Shown here in pieces: positions 24,081 to 32,129 of a DNA stretch of 64,000 nt. The stretch is taken from assembly GCF_030817595.1 (NCBI RefSeq), contig NZ_JAUSZN010000001.1:3046001-3110000 (forward strand), read 5' to 3'. The stretch comes from Neobacillus niacini. Its GTDB lineage: Bacteria > Bacillota > Bacilli > Bacillales > Cytobacillaceae. A program made the position numbers and the translations under genes. The notes under the pieces were generated by a model that worked only from the letters and a program-made list of their open reading frames with translations, was not told the origin of the DNA and did not search any database. How positions within the stretch are numbered: the stretch's first letter is position 1; each line of letters opens with the position of its first letter.

Positions 24081-26111
24081 TTAATGATTCATATTTGGCC
24101 CTATTTTTTTCCAGCGTTTTTCCCACTTTTCTTTTTGGTTTTTCCACCTTTCTTCCCATTTTCTCGGACCATCATTAAAATACTCTTCAAGTGATTTTCG
24201 CCTCTGTTCTGCCTCTTCCTCTTGCTTCTTTTCAATTAAAGTATCAATGTGAGGGACATTGAATTTACTGGAAGGAGTACCTTGTAAGGCCTGTTTCATT
24301 ACTTCACGAAAAAGAATAGCTGCTCCTGCTCCGCTTGTCGTTTTCAAGTAGTGTTTTTCATCCGTTTTATCGTAGCCCACCCACACAGCTCCAACTAGTT
24401 GTGGTGAGTAGCCAACAAACCATTGGTCCTTGACCCCAGTGATTCCTTCAATCGGTACTTGCGTCGAACCTGTTTTTCCTGCAATCTCTCTACCCGGAAT
24501 TTGTGCGCTTTTTCCAGACCCATGCTCAACAACCCCAAGGAGCATGGTGGTAATGTGATCAGTTACGGATTTAGTTGTGACTTTTTCCTTTTTTTCCTTC
24601 CACTGTGCAATAATATTACCCTCTGCATCCACAATCTTTTTAATGACATGAGCTTTAATTTTAACTCCATTATTAGGGAAGACAGAATAGGCCTCAGCCA
24701 TGACAAGCGGCGATACTCCTTGTTCTAATCCACCGAGTGCAAGTGATAGATTACGATCACCTTTTTGCAAAGGTATACCAAAGCGTTTGGTTGAATTTAT
24801 TCCTTTTTCAATTCCTATCTCATTTAATAACCAGACTGCAGAAACATTTTTTGAATCTTTCACTGCTTCATACATTGGCACTTCACCAGCATATTCATGA
24901 TTATAATTTTTTGGTTCGTATTCTCCAAAGGTCATTGGTTCATCTTTTAACATATCTGTTATTTTCCAGCCCGCTTCGAGGGCAGGTGTAAAGACTGCGA
25001 TTGGTTTAATAGAAGAACCTGGCTGTGCTTTTAATTGTGTGGCACGGTTATAACCTCTAAAGGTATGCTCCCCTCGTCCGCCAACAAGGGCACGGATTCC
25101 ACCGGTTTTGGGGTCAAGCAATATCCCTCCGCTTTGGATCAGAGAATCTGACCCCCTTGGAAATAAATCATCTCTTTGATACGTCTCCTCCATCGCTTTT
25201 TGCATAGCAGGATCTAGTTCGGTGTATATTTGATAGCCGCCTGTTAATAATTCATCCTGTGATAAATGATAGACATCGATGGCTTCTTCAAAAACTTGAT
25301 CAACATAGTGCGGATACTTCCCTCGAAATGGATCTCCGCCTTTATTATTTAAGATAACCTTTTCATTTATCGCTTGTTCATATTGCTCTGTTGTAATATA
25401 GCCTTGATTCTTCATTTGATTGAGTACCAGATTTCTCCTCTGGGTTGCCTTGTCCAAGTGCTGATAGGGGTTTAGAGAAGAAGGTGCTTTTATTAGACCT
25501 GCCAGTAAGGCTGATTCGCTAATAGTGAGATCTTCGACTTCTTTGCCAAAATAATTGCTTGCTGCATGCTTTATCCCCCAGGCACCATCACCAAAATAAA
25601 TTTGATTTAAGTACATTTGAAGGATTTCTGATTTGCTAAATTGTCTCTCGATTTCCATCGCTAAAAACACTTCATCTATCTTTCTTTTTAGTGTTTTCTG
25701 AGAGGTTAGTAAAGTGTTTTTTGTTAATTGCTGAGTAATTGTACTGCCGCCTTCTACCATTCCACGGGCTTTTATGTCCCGAATAAGTGCTCTTGTAATC
25801 CCAATATAATCTACACCATGGTGTTCATAGAATCTACGGTCCTCTATGGCAATTACTGCATTTTTCATCGAGTCAGGAACCTGATTAATCGAAATACCCT
25901 CATTTTTATTTGCAGATACTTTACTTGCAACCTCACCATTCAAATCATAAAATACGGTTGCCTGGGGAAGTTCATTTTTTAGGGAAGAAATATCTGCATC
26001 CATTGAATAAGCGTACACGATACCTAGAAAGCCCAAAACTAAAAGAGAAAACGAGAGAACCATTACTTGGTTCATATGCCATCGCTTCCAATTATTCACT
26101 ACCTTTTTCAT
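24081..26111 (-). CDS. Class A penicillin-binding protein (transglycosylase/transpeptidase)
   Basis: A 676-residue bifunctional peptidoglycan synthase. One N-terminal membrane anchor (about 16-36) is followed by the glycosyltransferase domain with EDRRFYEHHG (catalytic Glu, about 92), GGSTITQQLTKN and LNQIYFGDGAWGI, then the transpeptidase domain with the active-site Ser in GSSIKP (about 373), SKN (about 420) and KTGS (about 556). The C-terminal 60 residues are highly charged with repeated KWE..W units. It resembles the sporulation-associated PbpF/PbpG group in length, but I cannot decide between them. It is a single-gene unit. Confidence 0.92.
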   Translation of the reverse strand: MKKVVNNWKRWHMNQVMVLSFSLLVLGFLGIVYAYSMDADISSLKNELPQATVFYDLNGEVASKVSANKNEGISINQVPDSMKNAVIAIEDRRFYEHHGVDYIGITRALIRDIKARGMVEGGSTITQQLTKNTLLTSQKTLKRKIDEVFLAMEIERQFSKSEILQMYLNQIYFGDGAWGIKHAASNYFGKEVEDLTISESALLAGLIKAPSSLNPYQHLDKATQRRNLVLNQMKNQGYITTEQYEQAINEKVILNNKGGDPFRGKYPHYVDQVFEEAIDVYHLSQDELLTGGYQIYTELDPAMQKAMEETYQRDDLFPRGSDSLIQSGGILLDPKTGGIRALVGGRGEHTFRGYNRATQLKAQPGSSIKPIAVFTPALEAGWKITDMLKDEPMTFGEYEPKNYNHEYAGEVPMYEAVKDSKNVSAVWLLNEIGIEKGINSTKRFGIPLQKGDRNLSLALGGLEQGVSPLVMAEAYSVFPNNGVKIKAHVIKKIVDAEGNIIAQWKEKKEKVTTKSVTDHITTMLLGVVEHGSGKSAQIPGREIAGKTGSTQVPIEGITGVKDQWFVGYSPQLVGAVWVGYDKTDEKHYLKTTSGAGAAILFREVMKQALQGTPSSKFNVPHIDTLIEKKQEEEAEQRRKSLEEYFNDGPRKWEERWKNQKEKWEKRWKKIGPNMNH

Positions 26112-26198
26112 AATTCCTCCTTAAGTAAATAAGAAATGAAGGGCATCATTTTCTTTTTCCCAAAAAGGGGAAATATTAACCAATTTTTTGGTTAAAAA

Positions 26199-26238
26199 AA
26201 AGAAAAGCACTCAAAATTGCATTCGAATGCTTTTCTTT
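26199..26238 (-). terminator. Terminator after the XRE-type regulator
   Basis: AAAGAAAAGCA and TGCTTTTCTTT form an 11-bp stem around an 18-nt loop; TTTTTTTAACC follows on the minus strand. The stem overlaps the last codon and stop of the gene. Confidence 0.7.
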
Positions 26239-26692
26239 ATTCGTTCTTGGTTAATTCTCTAAAGCGAATTTTGGATTGCTTTTCATCAAAGCTGCTGTAT
26301 ACCCGATAGTGTTTGTCATCCAATATCCGAAAATGTTTACTTAGTATATTCTGCTGGAGGACAAATCCGTTTTTTCTTGTGACTTCACGCCACCAAATTT
26401 TTCCTCCAAAGGTTTTCATTCTCCGATAATCTATTCCTTCGCGTGCCACGGTTTCCAAGACTTCTAACGGTTCATTACCAAATAAAAATTGGACTGTTTC
26501 TGTTTCTCTAAACAAAGCACAAATGGTGACTACCGTCGACCAGCCTGCCAGCACTCTTCCTTTTTCAATTTGAACTAAGGTCTTCTTTGAAACACCAATG
26601 ATCTCTGCCATTTTATCCTGGGTATAACCTGCTTCTGTACGAATTAATCGCAGTTTATCTGAAACTAGCAAAATAATTTCATTTCTATTCAA
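26237..26692 (-). CDS. XRE-family helix-turn-helix regulator
   Basis: A 151-residue protein with an N-terminal Cro/CI helix-turn-helix (KLRLIRTEAGYTQDKMAEII then VSKKTLVQIEKGR, about 13-46) and a C-terminal half of unknown function that contains GGKIWWREVTRKNGFVLQQN. The TTG start is placed 6 nt after GGAAGGG. It lies downstream of the feo operon on the same strand but has its own upstream region containing an inverted repeat. Target genes are unknown. Confidence 0.75.
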   Translation of the reverse strand: MNRNEIILLVSDKLRLIRTEAGYTQDKMAEIIGVSKKTLVQIEKGRVLAGWSTVVTICALFRETETVQFLFGNEPLEVLETVAREGIDYRRMKTFGGKIWWREVTRKNGFVLQQNILSKHFRILDDKHYRVYSSFDEKQSKIRFRELTKNE

Positions 26693-26721
26693 TTAAAACC
26701 CTTCCTTCAATACACCTATTA

Positions 26722-26735
26722 GTGTAATTTTACAC
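26722..26735 (-). promoter_or_regulatory. Inverted repeat, possible operator of the XRE regulator
   Basis: GTGTAA-TT-TTACAC is a perfect 6+6 inverted repeat about 30 bp upstream of the start codon of the XRE-type gene. Its place and symmetry fit autoregulation, but this is inference from position alone. Confidence 0.45.
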
Positions 26736-26756
26736 AAGTTCACACATATTGAAAAG

Positions 26757-26790
26757 AAAAAACTGCTATCAATAAATGAATAGCAGTTTT
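26757..26790 (-). terminator. Terminator of the feo operon
   Basis: AAAACTGCTAT and ATAGCAGTTTT form an 11-bp stem around a 10-nt loop, followed by TTCTTTTC on the minus strand, just beyond the FeoB-associated gene. Confidence 0.8.
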
Positions 26791-26796
26791 ACAGTG

Positions 26797-26952
26797 TTAT
26801 TTTGGCGGAATTCCACATTGACTTTGTCTCGAGCAGGACTTTTCAAGGTCACAAGCTGCACATTTCCCTTTTTTTGATTTATTTATAAATTTCACTAATG
26901 CCCAAGTGGCGTATCCAAATATCGTAGCGCCAATGATGATATTAGCTATCAT
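26797..26952 (-). CDS. FeoB-associated Cys-rich membrane protein
   Basis: A 51-residue protein with one N-terminal membrane helix (MIANIIIGATIFGYATWALV), a basic stretch KFINKSKKGK, and four Cys in CAAC, SC and QCG. This is the layout of the FeoB-associated Cys-rich membrane proteins found next to feoB. It lies 17 bp after feoB on the same strand. The Cys set could bind iron or take part in redox handling of Fe(II); its function is not established. Confidence 0.88.
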   Translation of the reverse strand: MIANIIIGATIFGYATWALVKFINKSKKGKCAACDLEKSCSRQSQCGIPPK

Positions 26953-26969
26953 ACGGTACCATCCTCATC

Positions 26970-28976
26970 TTAGACTAATCCAAACAGTTTTCCGCCCTGA
27001 TAAATGACCAAGCATAAAACATAAGCAATAAACAATGCATACATCATTGAAAAAGCAGTCCATTTCTTTGAGCCAGTTTCTTTATAAATAGTAGCCGTAG
27101 TAGCTAAACAAGGAATATATAAAAGGATAAAAACCATGAAGCTATAGGCCGCAAGCGGGGTGTAATAATTGCTCAATAAACCTTGTAAGCCCGCATCATT
27201 TGGAACAAAGTAAATAATATTCATGGTAGAAATAATTGCTTCTTTTGCTAAAAATCCTGTTATTAACGAAGCTACCGCTTGCCAAGTGCCGAACCCAATT
27301 GGTTCTAAAATCGGCGCAAATAAATTACCAATTGCAGCTAAAAAGCTATCATCCATATCCACTTTTAATCCATTGGGACCTGCATATGATAATAGCCATA
27401 TGAAAACCGAACCTGCGAAAATAAACGTTCCCGCTTTACGAACAAAGCCCTTTCCCTTATCCCATGTACTTCTCCAAAGTGATTGAACTTGCGGAAGGCG
27501 ATAAGGCGGCAGTTCTATCACGAATAGTGATGTTTCTGATTTTAATAGTGTTTTAGTAAATATTTTTGCTAAAACAAGAGCGACAACGATACCTAGAACA
27601 TAAAGACTTAATACCACTAGTGCTTTATGACCTACAAAAAATGCCCCAACAAATAACGCGTACACTGGTAATCGTGCCGAGCATGACATTAGTGGAGTTA
27701 ATAATATTGTCATTAGTCTCTCACGAGGTGTTTCAATGGTTCTTGACGCCATGATACCGGGTACATTACAGCCAAATCCAATCATCATCGGAATAAATGT
27801 CTTGCCATTCAGCCCCACGGACTCCATAATTCTGTCCATAACAAGAGCTACCCTCGCCATGTAACCAGAATCCTCCAACAAGGATATAAAAAAGAACAGA
27901 ATAAATATCTGTGGAACAAACACAAGGACTCCACCGACACCGGCAATAAGTCCTTCAATAATTAATGCATGTATGAAATCTGAGGCATGGACAGCTCCAA
28001 GGAATTTTTCTGCACCTGTTGTCACTTGTCCGGTTAAGACTCCATCCAGAATATCTGACAATGGAGTTCCCAACCAATCAAACGTCAACATAAACATTAA
28101 ATACAAACAAATTAAGAAAATTGGCATTCCTAAATAGCGATTCGTGACGATGGCATCAATCTTCTCTGACATGGGTACAACTGTACTTACCTTCCGAACT
28201 GAGTTTTCAAGTATCTTTTCAATAACCTCTTTTCTCTTCAAGTAAATAAAGTTTGCCAGCGATTTTACATGACCATTTTCTTGAATTAACAAAGTCTCCA
28301 ATTGAGTAAGGTATGATACAAGTTCAGCAGGTTCTATTATGTCAGAAAGAAAATTTTTCACGTATTCATTCCCTTCAAATAATTGAAGAGCTAGCCATCT
28401 AGGGGAATGATCTGTCTTACCGATAAGCTCAATACTTAATTTAGTAATAGCCTTTTCAACTGTATTGCCATAATAAACATGTTTTTTTACCTTTGAATGA
28501 CTTGAACTGGTTGAAATAACCTCTATTAATCTATTGCATCCTTTGCCGCTTCTCGCAACAACAGGAACCACAGGTACGCCTAAAATCTGTGATAACTTTT
28601 CCGTATCAATTTGTATGCCTCGATTGGCCGCGACATCCACCATATTCAAACCGATTAGTGCAGGTTTTTCATATTCGAGCAATTGTAATGTTAAATGCAA
28701 ATTACGCTCTAATTGCGATGCATCCAAAATATTAAGCAATCTGTCTACAGGTTCCTCTAAAAAAAAGGTAGTAACTACCCCTTCATCCCTTGATAATGGA
28801 TTGAGTGAATATATCCCTGGCAAATCAATTAATCTCCCTAGATTATTCTTGAAAACTCCGACCTTCTTCTCAACTGTAACACCGCTCCAGTTTCCTACAT
28901 ACTCATAGGAACCAGTAAGATTATTAAACAATGAAGTTTTTCCGGTATTCGGGTTTCCAATAAGTGCGATTTCCAT
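26970..28976 (-). CDS. feoB: Ferrous iron transporter FeoB
   Basis: A 668-residue Fe(II) transporter. The N-terminal G domain has G1 GNPNTGKTSLFN (about 7), G3 DLPGIYSL (about 53) and G4 NMVD (about 110), followed by a helical spacer and then two membrane Gate domains; RVALVMDRIMESVGLNGKTF and GFGCNVPGIMASRTIE (about 400) are typical. The start shares one base with the feoA stop (TAATG), so the two are coupled. A Fur box upstream of feoA indicates repression by iron. Confidence 0.96.
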   Translation of the reverse strand: MEIALIGNPNTGKTSLFNNLTGSYEYVGNWSGVTVEKKVGVFKNNLGRLIDLPGIYSLNPLSRDEGVVTTFFLEEPVDRLLNILDASQLERNLHLTLQLLEYEKPALIGLNMVDVAANRGIQIDTEKLSQILGVPVVPVVARSGKGCNRLIEVISTSSSHSKVKKHVYYGNTVEKAITKLSIELIGKTDHSPRWLALQLFEGNEYVKNFLSDIIEPAELVSYLTQLETLLIQENGHVKSLANFIYLKRKEVIEKILENSVRKVSTVVPMSEKIDAIVTNRYLGMPIFLICLYLMFMLTFDWLGTPLSDILDGVLTGQVTTGAEKFLGAVHASDFIHALIIEGLIAGVGGVLVFVPQIFILFFFISLLEDSGYMARVALVMDRIMESVGLNGKTFIPMMIGFGCNVPGIMASRTIETPRERLMTILLTPLMSCSARLPVYALFVGAFFVGHKALVVLSLYVLGIVVALVLAKIFTKTLLKSETSLFVIELPPYRLPQVQSLWRSTWDKGKGFVRKAGTFIFAGSVFIWLLSYAGPNGLKVDMDDSFLAAIGNLFAPILEPIGFGTWQAVASLITGFLAKEAIISTMNIIYFVPNDAGLQGLLSNYYTPLAAYSFMVFILLYIPCLATTATIYKETGSKKWTAFSMMYALFIAYVLCLVIYQGGKLFGLV

Positions 28977-29200
28977 TAAACCCTCTCCACTTCTATTAAG
29001 CGAGCTTCTTTACGACGAAGACCTACGCATTGTCCACATGATTCGATCATGATTGGTCCCCCAAAAGGCATGACACATTTAACACAAACCTCAGAACCTT
29101 CTGTTATCCCTAGGTCCAACAATCGTCTTTGGACCATTCTGCCAACTTTGGATATATCTATGATTTTTCCTTTATCTCCTACTTTAAGCGAACCGAACAT
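28976..29200 (-). CDS. feoA: Ferrous iron transport protein FeoA
   Basis: A 74-residue SH3-like FeoA protein that supports FeoB activity. LKVGDKGKIIDIS and RRLLDLGITEGSEV are typical. Unusually for many FeoA proteins it has a C-terminal-half GGPIMIESCGQCVGLRR with a CxxC pair. I start at the ATG at 29200, 6 nt after AAGGGTG; further in-frame ATG/GTG codons just upstream overlap that site. Confidence 0.92.
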   Translation of the reverse strand: MFGSLKVGDKGKIIDISKVGRMVQRRLLDLGITEGSEVCVKCVMPFGGPIMIESCGQCVGLRRKEARLIEVERV

Positions 29201-29225
29201 CACCATCACCCTTACATAGGTTAAT

Positions 29226-29240
29226 TGAGAATGATTATCT
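29226..29240 (-). promoter_or_regulatory. feoA: Fur box upstream of feoA
   Basis: On the minus strand AGATAATCATTCTCA matches the Fur box TGATAATNATTATCA at 12 of the 14 defined positions. It is about 26 bp upstream of the feoA start, so iron-loaded Fur should repress feoAB. Confidence 0.8.
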
Positions 29241-29298
29241 TTATTTATATCATTATTTTACCATTGAAAAATGGCTGATTTTGTGACAAAAGTTCGAA

Positions 29299-29334
29299 AA
29301 AAAAATAGAAAAGTCACAGACTTTTCTATTTTTT
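29299..29334 (-). terminator. Terminator after thiT
   Basis: AATAGAAAAGTC and GACTTTTCTATT form a 12-bp stem with a 3-nt loop, flanked by T runs on both strands, just after the thiT stop. Confidence 0.8.
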
Positions 29335-29337
29335 AAC

Positions 29338-29913
29338 TTATATCATTTTTTTCGGTGCGGCTGTGATCACAAGGATAACAATAATCGCACATACGATAAA
29401 GCTCGGGAGCATATAGGTTCCATTGTATAACAGAGAGTATACTGCTGCCGGCTGACCCTCGGGTGCGTATTCGCCAAAAAACACAATTCCTGATATCACA
29501 TGTGCAAGATATCTTAGTGCACTCCCTAAAAATGTTCCGAATAACACAAATGTAACCCATTTCCTTCTATTATTATGGGAAAGAGAATCTTTCAGTTGTG
29601 AAGCAAAAATACCTGCTAGACCAACGACTGAAAAGGCAATAGCATAATCAATAATTCCTTGTAGAAGCGTATAGATTTGCGAAAAACCAAGGATGAACTG
29701 AAGTAATCCTAGTAAAAATCCAGATAAAATACCGCCTTTTACTCCCCATCGAAATGACATAATGAAAATGGGAACCATCGCAATAGAAATTGACCCTCCT
29801 TGCGGCCATATTTTTAATGACAACAATCCCGAAACCAAATCCAATAAATAAGCAAGTGCCGAAAATACTGCTACCTCAACCAAGAATAATGTGTTATTAC
29901 GCTTTTTCTCCAT
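29338..29913 (-). CDS. thiT: Thiamine ECF transporter S component ThiT
   Basis: A 191-residue membrane protein (B. subtilis YuaJ is about 192 aa) that binds thiamine and works with the shared EcfAAT module. It has about six hydrophobic helices and the family features WPQGGSISIAMVPIFIMSFRWG (about 43-64) and GSALRYLAHVISGIVFFGEY (about 130). I start at the ATG at 29913, 7 nt after AGGGGG; an earlier in-frame ATG would extend into the riboswitch terminator. The TPP riboswitch upstream confirms the substrate. Confidence 0.93.
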   Translation of the reverse strand: MEKKRNNTLFLVEVAVFSALAYLLDLVSGLLSLKIWPQGGSISIAMVPIFIMSFRWGVKGGILSGFLLGLLQFILGFSQIYTLLQGIIDYAIAFSVVGLAGIFASQLKDSLSHNNRRKWVTFVLFGTFLGSALRYLAHVISGIVFFGEYAPEGQPAAVYSLLYNGTYMLPSFIVCAIIVILVITAAPKKMI

Positions 29914-29988
29914 ACATGTTCCCCCTAATTTTGTTTGTATTTTAGAAACCGTTCGATAGTTTAACTGTTTAATATGGCGCCCTATATA

Positions 29989-30141
29989 CAAAAAAGCAAT
30001 GCAGGACATATAAGGATTGTCTGCATTGCTTAAAATTTAATATTCGGCAAACCACATCCCTACGCTAGTGTTAACTAACAGGTTCATAGGGTCAGAACTC
30101 GAACGTTCACTCTCAGCCACCAAAAGCAGCTCCCCTTGTGG
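29989..30141 (-). promoter_or_regulatory. TPP riboswitch with terminator, upstream of thiT
   Basis: On the minus strand CCACA...TGTGG closes P1 (30052-30141). Inside are GGGGAGC, the conserved GGCTGAGAGTGAAC, GACCCTATGAACCTG and the AGCGTAGGGA end of the aptamer. It is followed by a terminator: AAGCAATGCAG paired with CTGCATTGCTT (29994-30031) and then TTTTTTG. Binding of thiamine pyrophosphate should favour the terminator and shut off thiT. Confidence 0.95.
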
Positions 30142-30344
30142 AAATATTTAATTATGTTCATAGACGAATATACTATTTTTATAGGGCTTTTACAAGGATA
30201 AACTTCGATTCATGTTATAATTAGATAAACTATCAAATAACGGATAAAAATTGATAAAATTTACCTATATTTAATTAAAGGAATTTCCAGCTATTATCAC
30301 GAATTTAATTTAATCAGTTCGGCATGTCTTAGGAGGAAACTGTG
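30142..30344. other. Divergent spacer between the TPP riboswitch and the kinase gene
   Basis: About 200 bp, AT-rich. It must hold the leftward thiT promoter and the rightward kinase promoter. I see no RNA gene or repeat here. Confidence 0.5.
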
Positions 30345-31478
30345 ATGTTATCTGAGTTACATATGGATTTAATAGCTTTTTTTAATAAGAACAAAGAGGA
30401 ATTGCTTCGTGAATGGGAAAATTCCATTGTTATTTCTAAAGGAGATCCCTATAAAGAAAAAATAAGTCTAAATGGAATTGCCATTTTTAATATAGTATTA
30501 ACTATGCATACAATGACCGAAGAGGAACTCCTAGAAACGATTCAAAAGTATGCGTTAGAAATTTCCGAAGAAAGAGCCTTAGCTACTATCAACATTGGAG
30601 ACTTTGTCTATAATGTTAATCTTGGCAGGTCTGTTTTATATAGTTATTTAAGTAAGTCAGGTCTCGTATGGGCAGAGCTTCAAGAATCCATTAATAAGAT
30701 AAATTTCTGCTTTGATAAATTTTTATATTACGCAGTTACTCATTATACAGAAGCAAAAAATAAAATCATTGAAGAAAAAACGATGTTTATTGATTCTACT
30801 CATCAAGACCGTTTAACCCTTCTAGGGCAAATGACATCCAGTTTTATTCATGAATTTAGAAACCCACTGACGTCGATACAAGGTTTTATTCAGCTTCTAA
30901 AGGCAGACTACCCTGAAATGAAATATCTCGATATTATCTCCAGTGAGTTGGATCAACTTAATTTCCGTATCTCACAATTTCTACTTTTGTCTAAAAAAGA
31001 ATTAATTGGAAAAGAAAAGGAACAATTTAATCAGAATAAATTAATTGATGAAGTGTTAAATTTCCTATACCCAAGTATTTTAGACGGTAAGGTAAAAATT
31101 AAAAAGGATATCGTCGATGAAATCACCCTTTTTGGATATGCAGATGAAATGAGACAAGTCTTCATTAATATTATTTTCAATGCCATTGACGTGTTAAACC
31201 ATCACAGAGTACCGAACCCAACGATTGAAATTAAATGCACTATAGATAATAATTCACATGTTGTTTTATCTATATCTAATAATGGTCCAATGATTCCTGC
31301 TGAATTAAGTAAGACCATTTTTGAGCCTTTTTTCACAACAAAAAAGCTGGGTACTGGTCTTGGCTTATTTGTATGTAAGGAAATCATTGAAAAGCATAAA
31401 GGTGAATTAACCTGCCTCTCAACTCCAGACCTAACCGTATTTACCATTAAATTACCCCTTGCTGCGTCTCCTATATAG
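30345..31478 (+). CDS. Cytoplasmic sporulation-type sensor histidine kinase
   Basis: A 377-residue soluble histidine kinase. Residues 1-140 form a helical domain that resembles the HisK_N/RsbR-N type and has no membrane segment. The HisKA motif is SFIHEFRNPLTSIQGFIQLL (His about 169), followed by the N box NIIFNAIDVL (about 275), ISNNGP (G1) and TGLGLFVCKEII (G2). The HEFRNPLTSIQGFIQ box is typical of the KinA-E group that feeds the Spo0F/Spo0B phosphorelay. The ATG at 30345 lies 8 nt after AGGAGG. No response regulator is adjacent, which also fits a phosphorelay kinase. Confidence 0.85.
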   Translation: MLSELHMDLIAFFNKNKEELLREWENSIVISKGDPYKEKISLNGIAIFNIVLTMHTMTEEELLETIQKYALEISEERALATINIGDFVYNVNLGRSVLYSYLSKSGLVWAELQESINKINFCFDKFLYYAVTHYTEAKNKIIEEKTMFIDSTHQDRLTLLGQMTSSFIHEFRNPLTSIQGFIQLLKADYPEMKYLDIISSELDQLNFRISQFLLLSKKELIGKEKEQFNQNKLIDEVLNFLYPSILDGKVKIKKDIVDEITLFGYADEMRQVFINIIFNAIDVLNHHRVPNPTIEIKCTIDNNSHVVLSISNNGPMIPAELSKTIFEPFFTTKKLGTGLGLFVCKEIIEKHKGELTCLSTPDLTVFTIKLPLAASPI

Positions 31479-31500
31479 GAGGCGTTATTTGTATTTTTTA
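31466..31500 (+). terminator. Terminator of the kinase gene
   Basis: CGTCTCC-TATATA-GGAGGCG forms a 7-bp stem (one wobble) spanning the stop codon, followed by TTATTTGTATTTTTTATTTTTG. Confidence 0.65.
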
Positions 31501-31649
31501 TTTTTGAAAATTTATAATTTTCTGATTCATATAGACAAGACTTTTCTCATAAAATGTTTATACCAACCATTATACAAACCAGAACGTTTGACTGTACAGT
31601 TGTAATTTACTATAATTATTTTTAAATTTAGATTACTCGAGGTGATTTG

Positions 31650-32068
31650 ATGGGGCTGTCTATCGTATCGGTGAATTAGCAGAAATTGCAATGGTCTCTA
31701 AACGCACAATTGATTATTACACATCAATTGGTTTACTAAGTGCAGAACGATCCCAATCTAATTATCGAATTTATACTGAAGAATCCTTAAAGGACTTAAA
31801 ATTTATTGAGGAATGTAAGAGTTTGCACTACCCTCTTGACGAGATTAAAAGAAAACTAGATATGAAGAAGGACAAAACAATTCGTGATTCAGAAGTGGAA
31901 AAACATGTAAATGCAGTTACACAGCAAATGCATCAGCTGCAGAATGATTTATATGACCTAACTTCATTTATTGAAAAATTAGATGACATGCAGAAAGAAA
32001 AATTTGCAACAAATCTAATGATGCTAAAATCAGTCTTAAAGGAATCCCTTTTGAGAATAACGAGTTGA
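31650..32068 (+). CDS. MerR-family regulator with a reading-frame break at its 5' end
   Basis: The MerR helix-turn-helix is complete in one frame from 31661: YRIGELAEIAMVSKRTIDYY, then TSIGLLSAERSQSNYRIYT, followed by a coiled dimerisation helix to residue 125. But that frame has no ATG, GTG or TTG between an in-frame TGA at 31643 and the ATG at 31691, which would delete the first DNA-binding helix. The ATG with a GAGGTGA site (31650) is in another frame. One missing base between 31653 and 31660, for example in the GGGG run, would join them. No effector Cys is evident. It is either frameshifted, uses a rare start, or has a sequence error. Confidence 0.7.
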
Positions 32069-32082
32069 TTTTTTTAAATTAC

Positions 32083-32116
32083 TAGGAGGTGACTCCTTAA
32101 CTCGTATGTAACGAGC
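32083..32116 (+). other. Two small stem-loops in the leader of the CNNM/CorC gene
   Basis: GGAG-GTGA-CTCC and CTCGT-TATGT-ACGAG-type pairings occur back to back, just upstream of the TTG start. The first hides an AGGAGGTGA ribosome-binding-like sequence that is not used by an obvious gene. It may be a short leader or control element; I do not recognise it as a known riboswitch. Confidence 0.35.
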
Positions 32117-32129
32117 TAAGGGAACTTAT

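Noticed and set aside
29333..29560. A second minus-strand frame overlapping thiT
   Set aside because: It is a shadow of the thiT coding sequence in another frame; ThiT has the family motifs and a riboswitch upstream.
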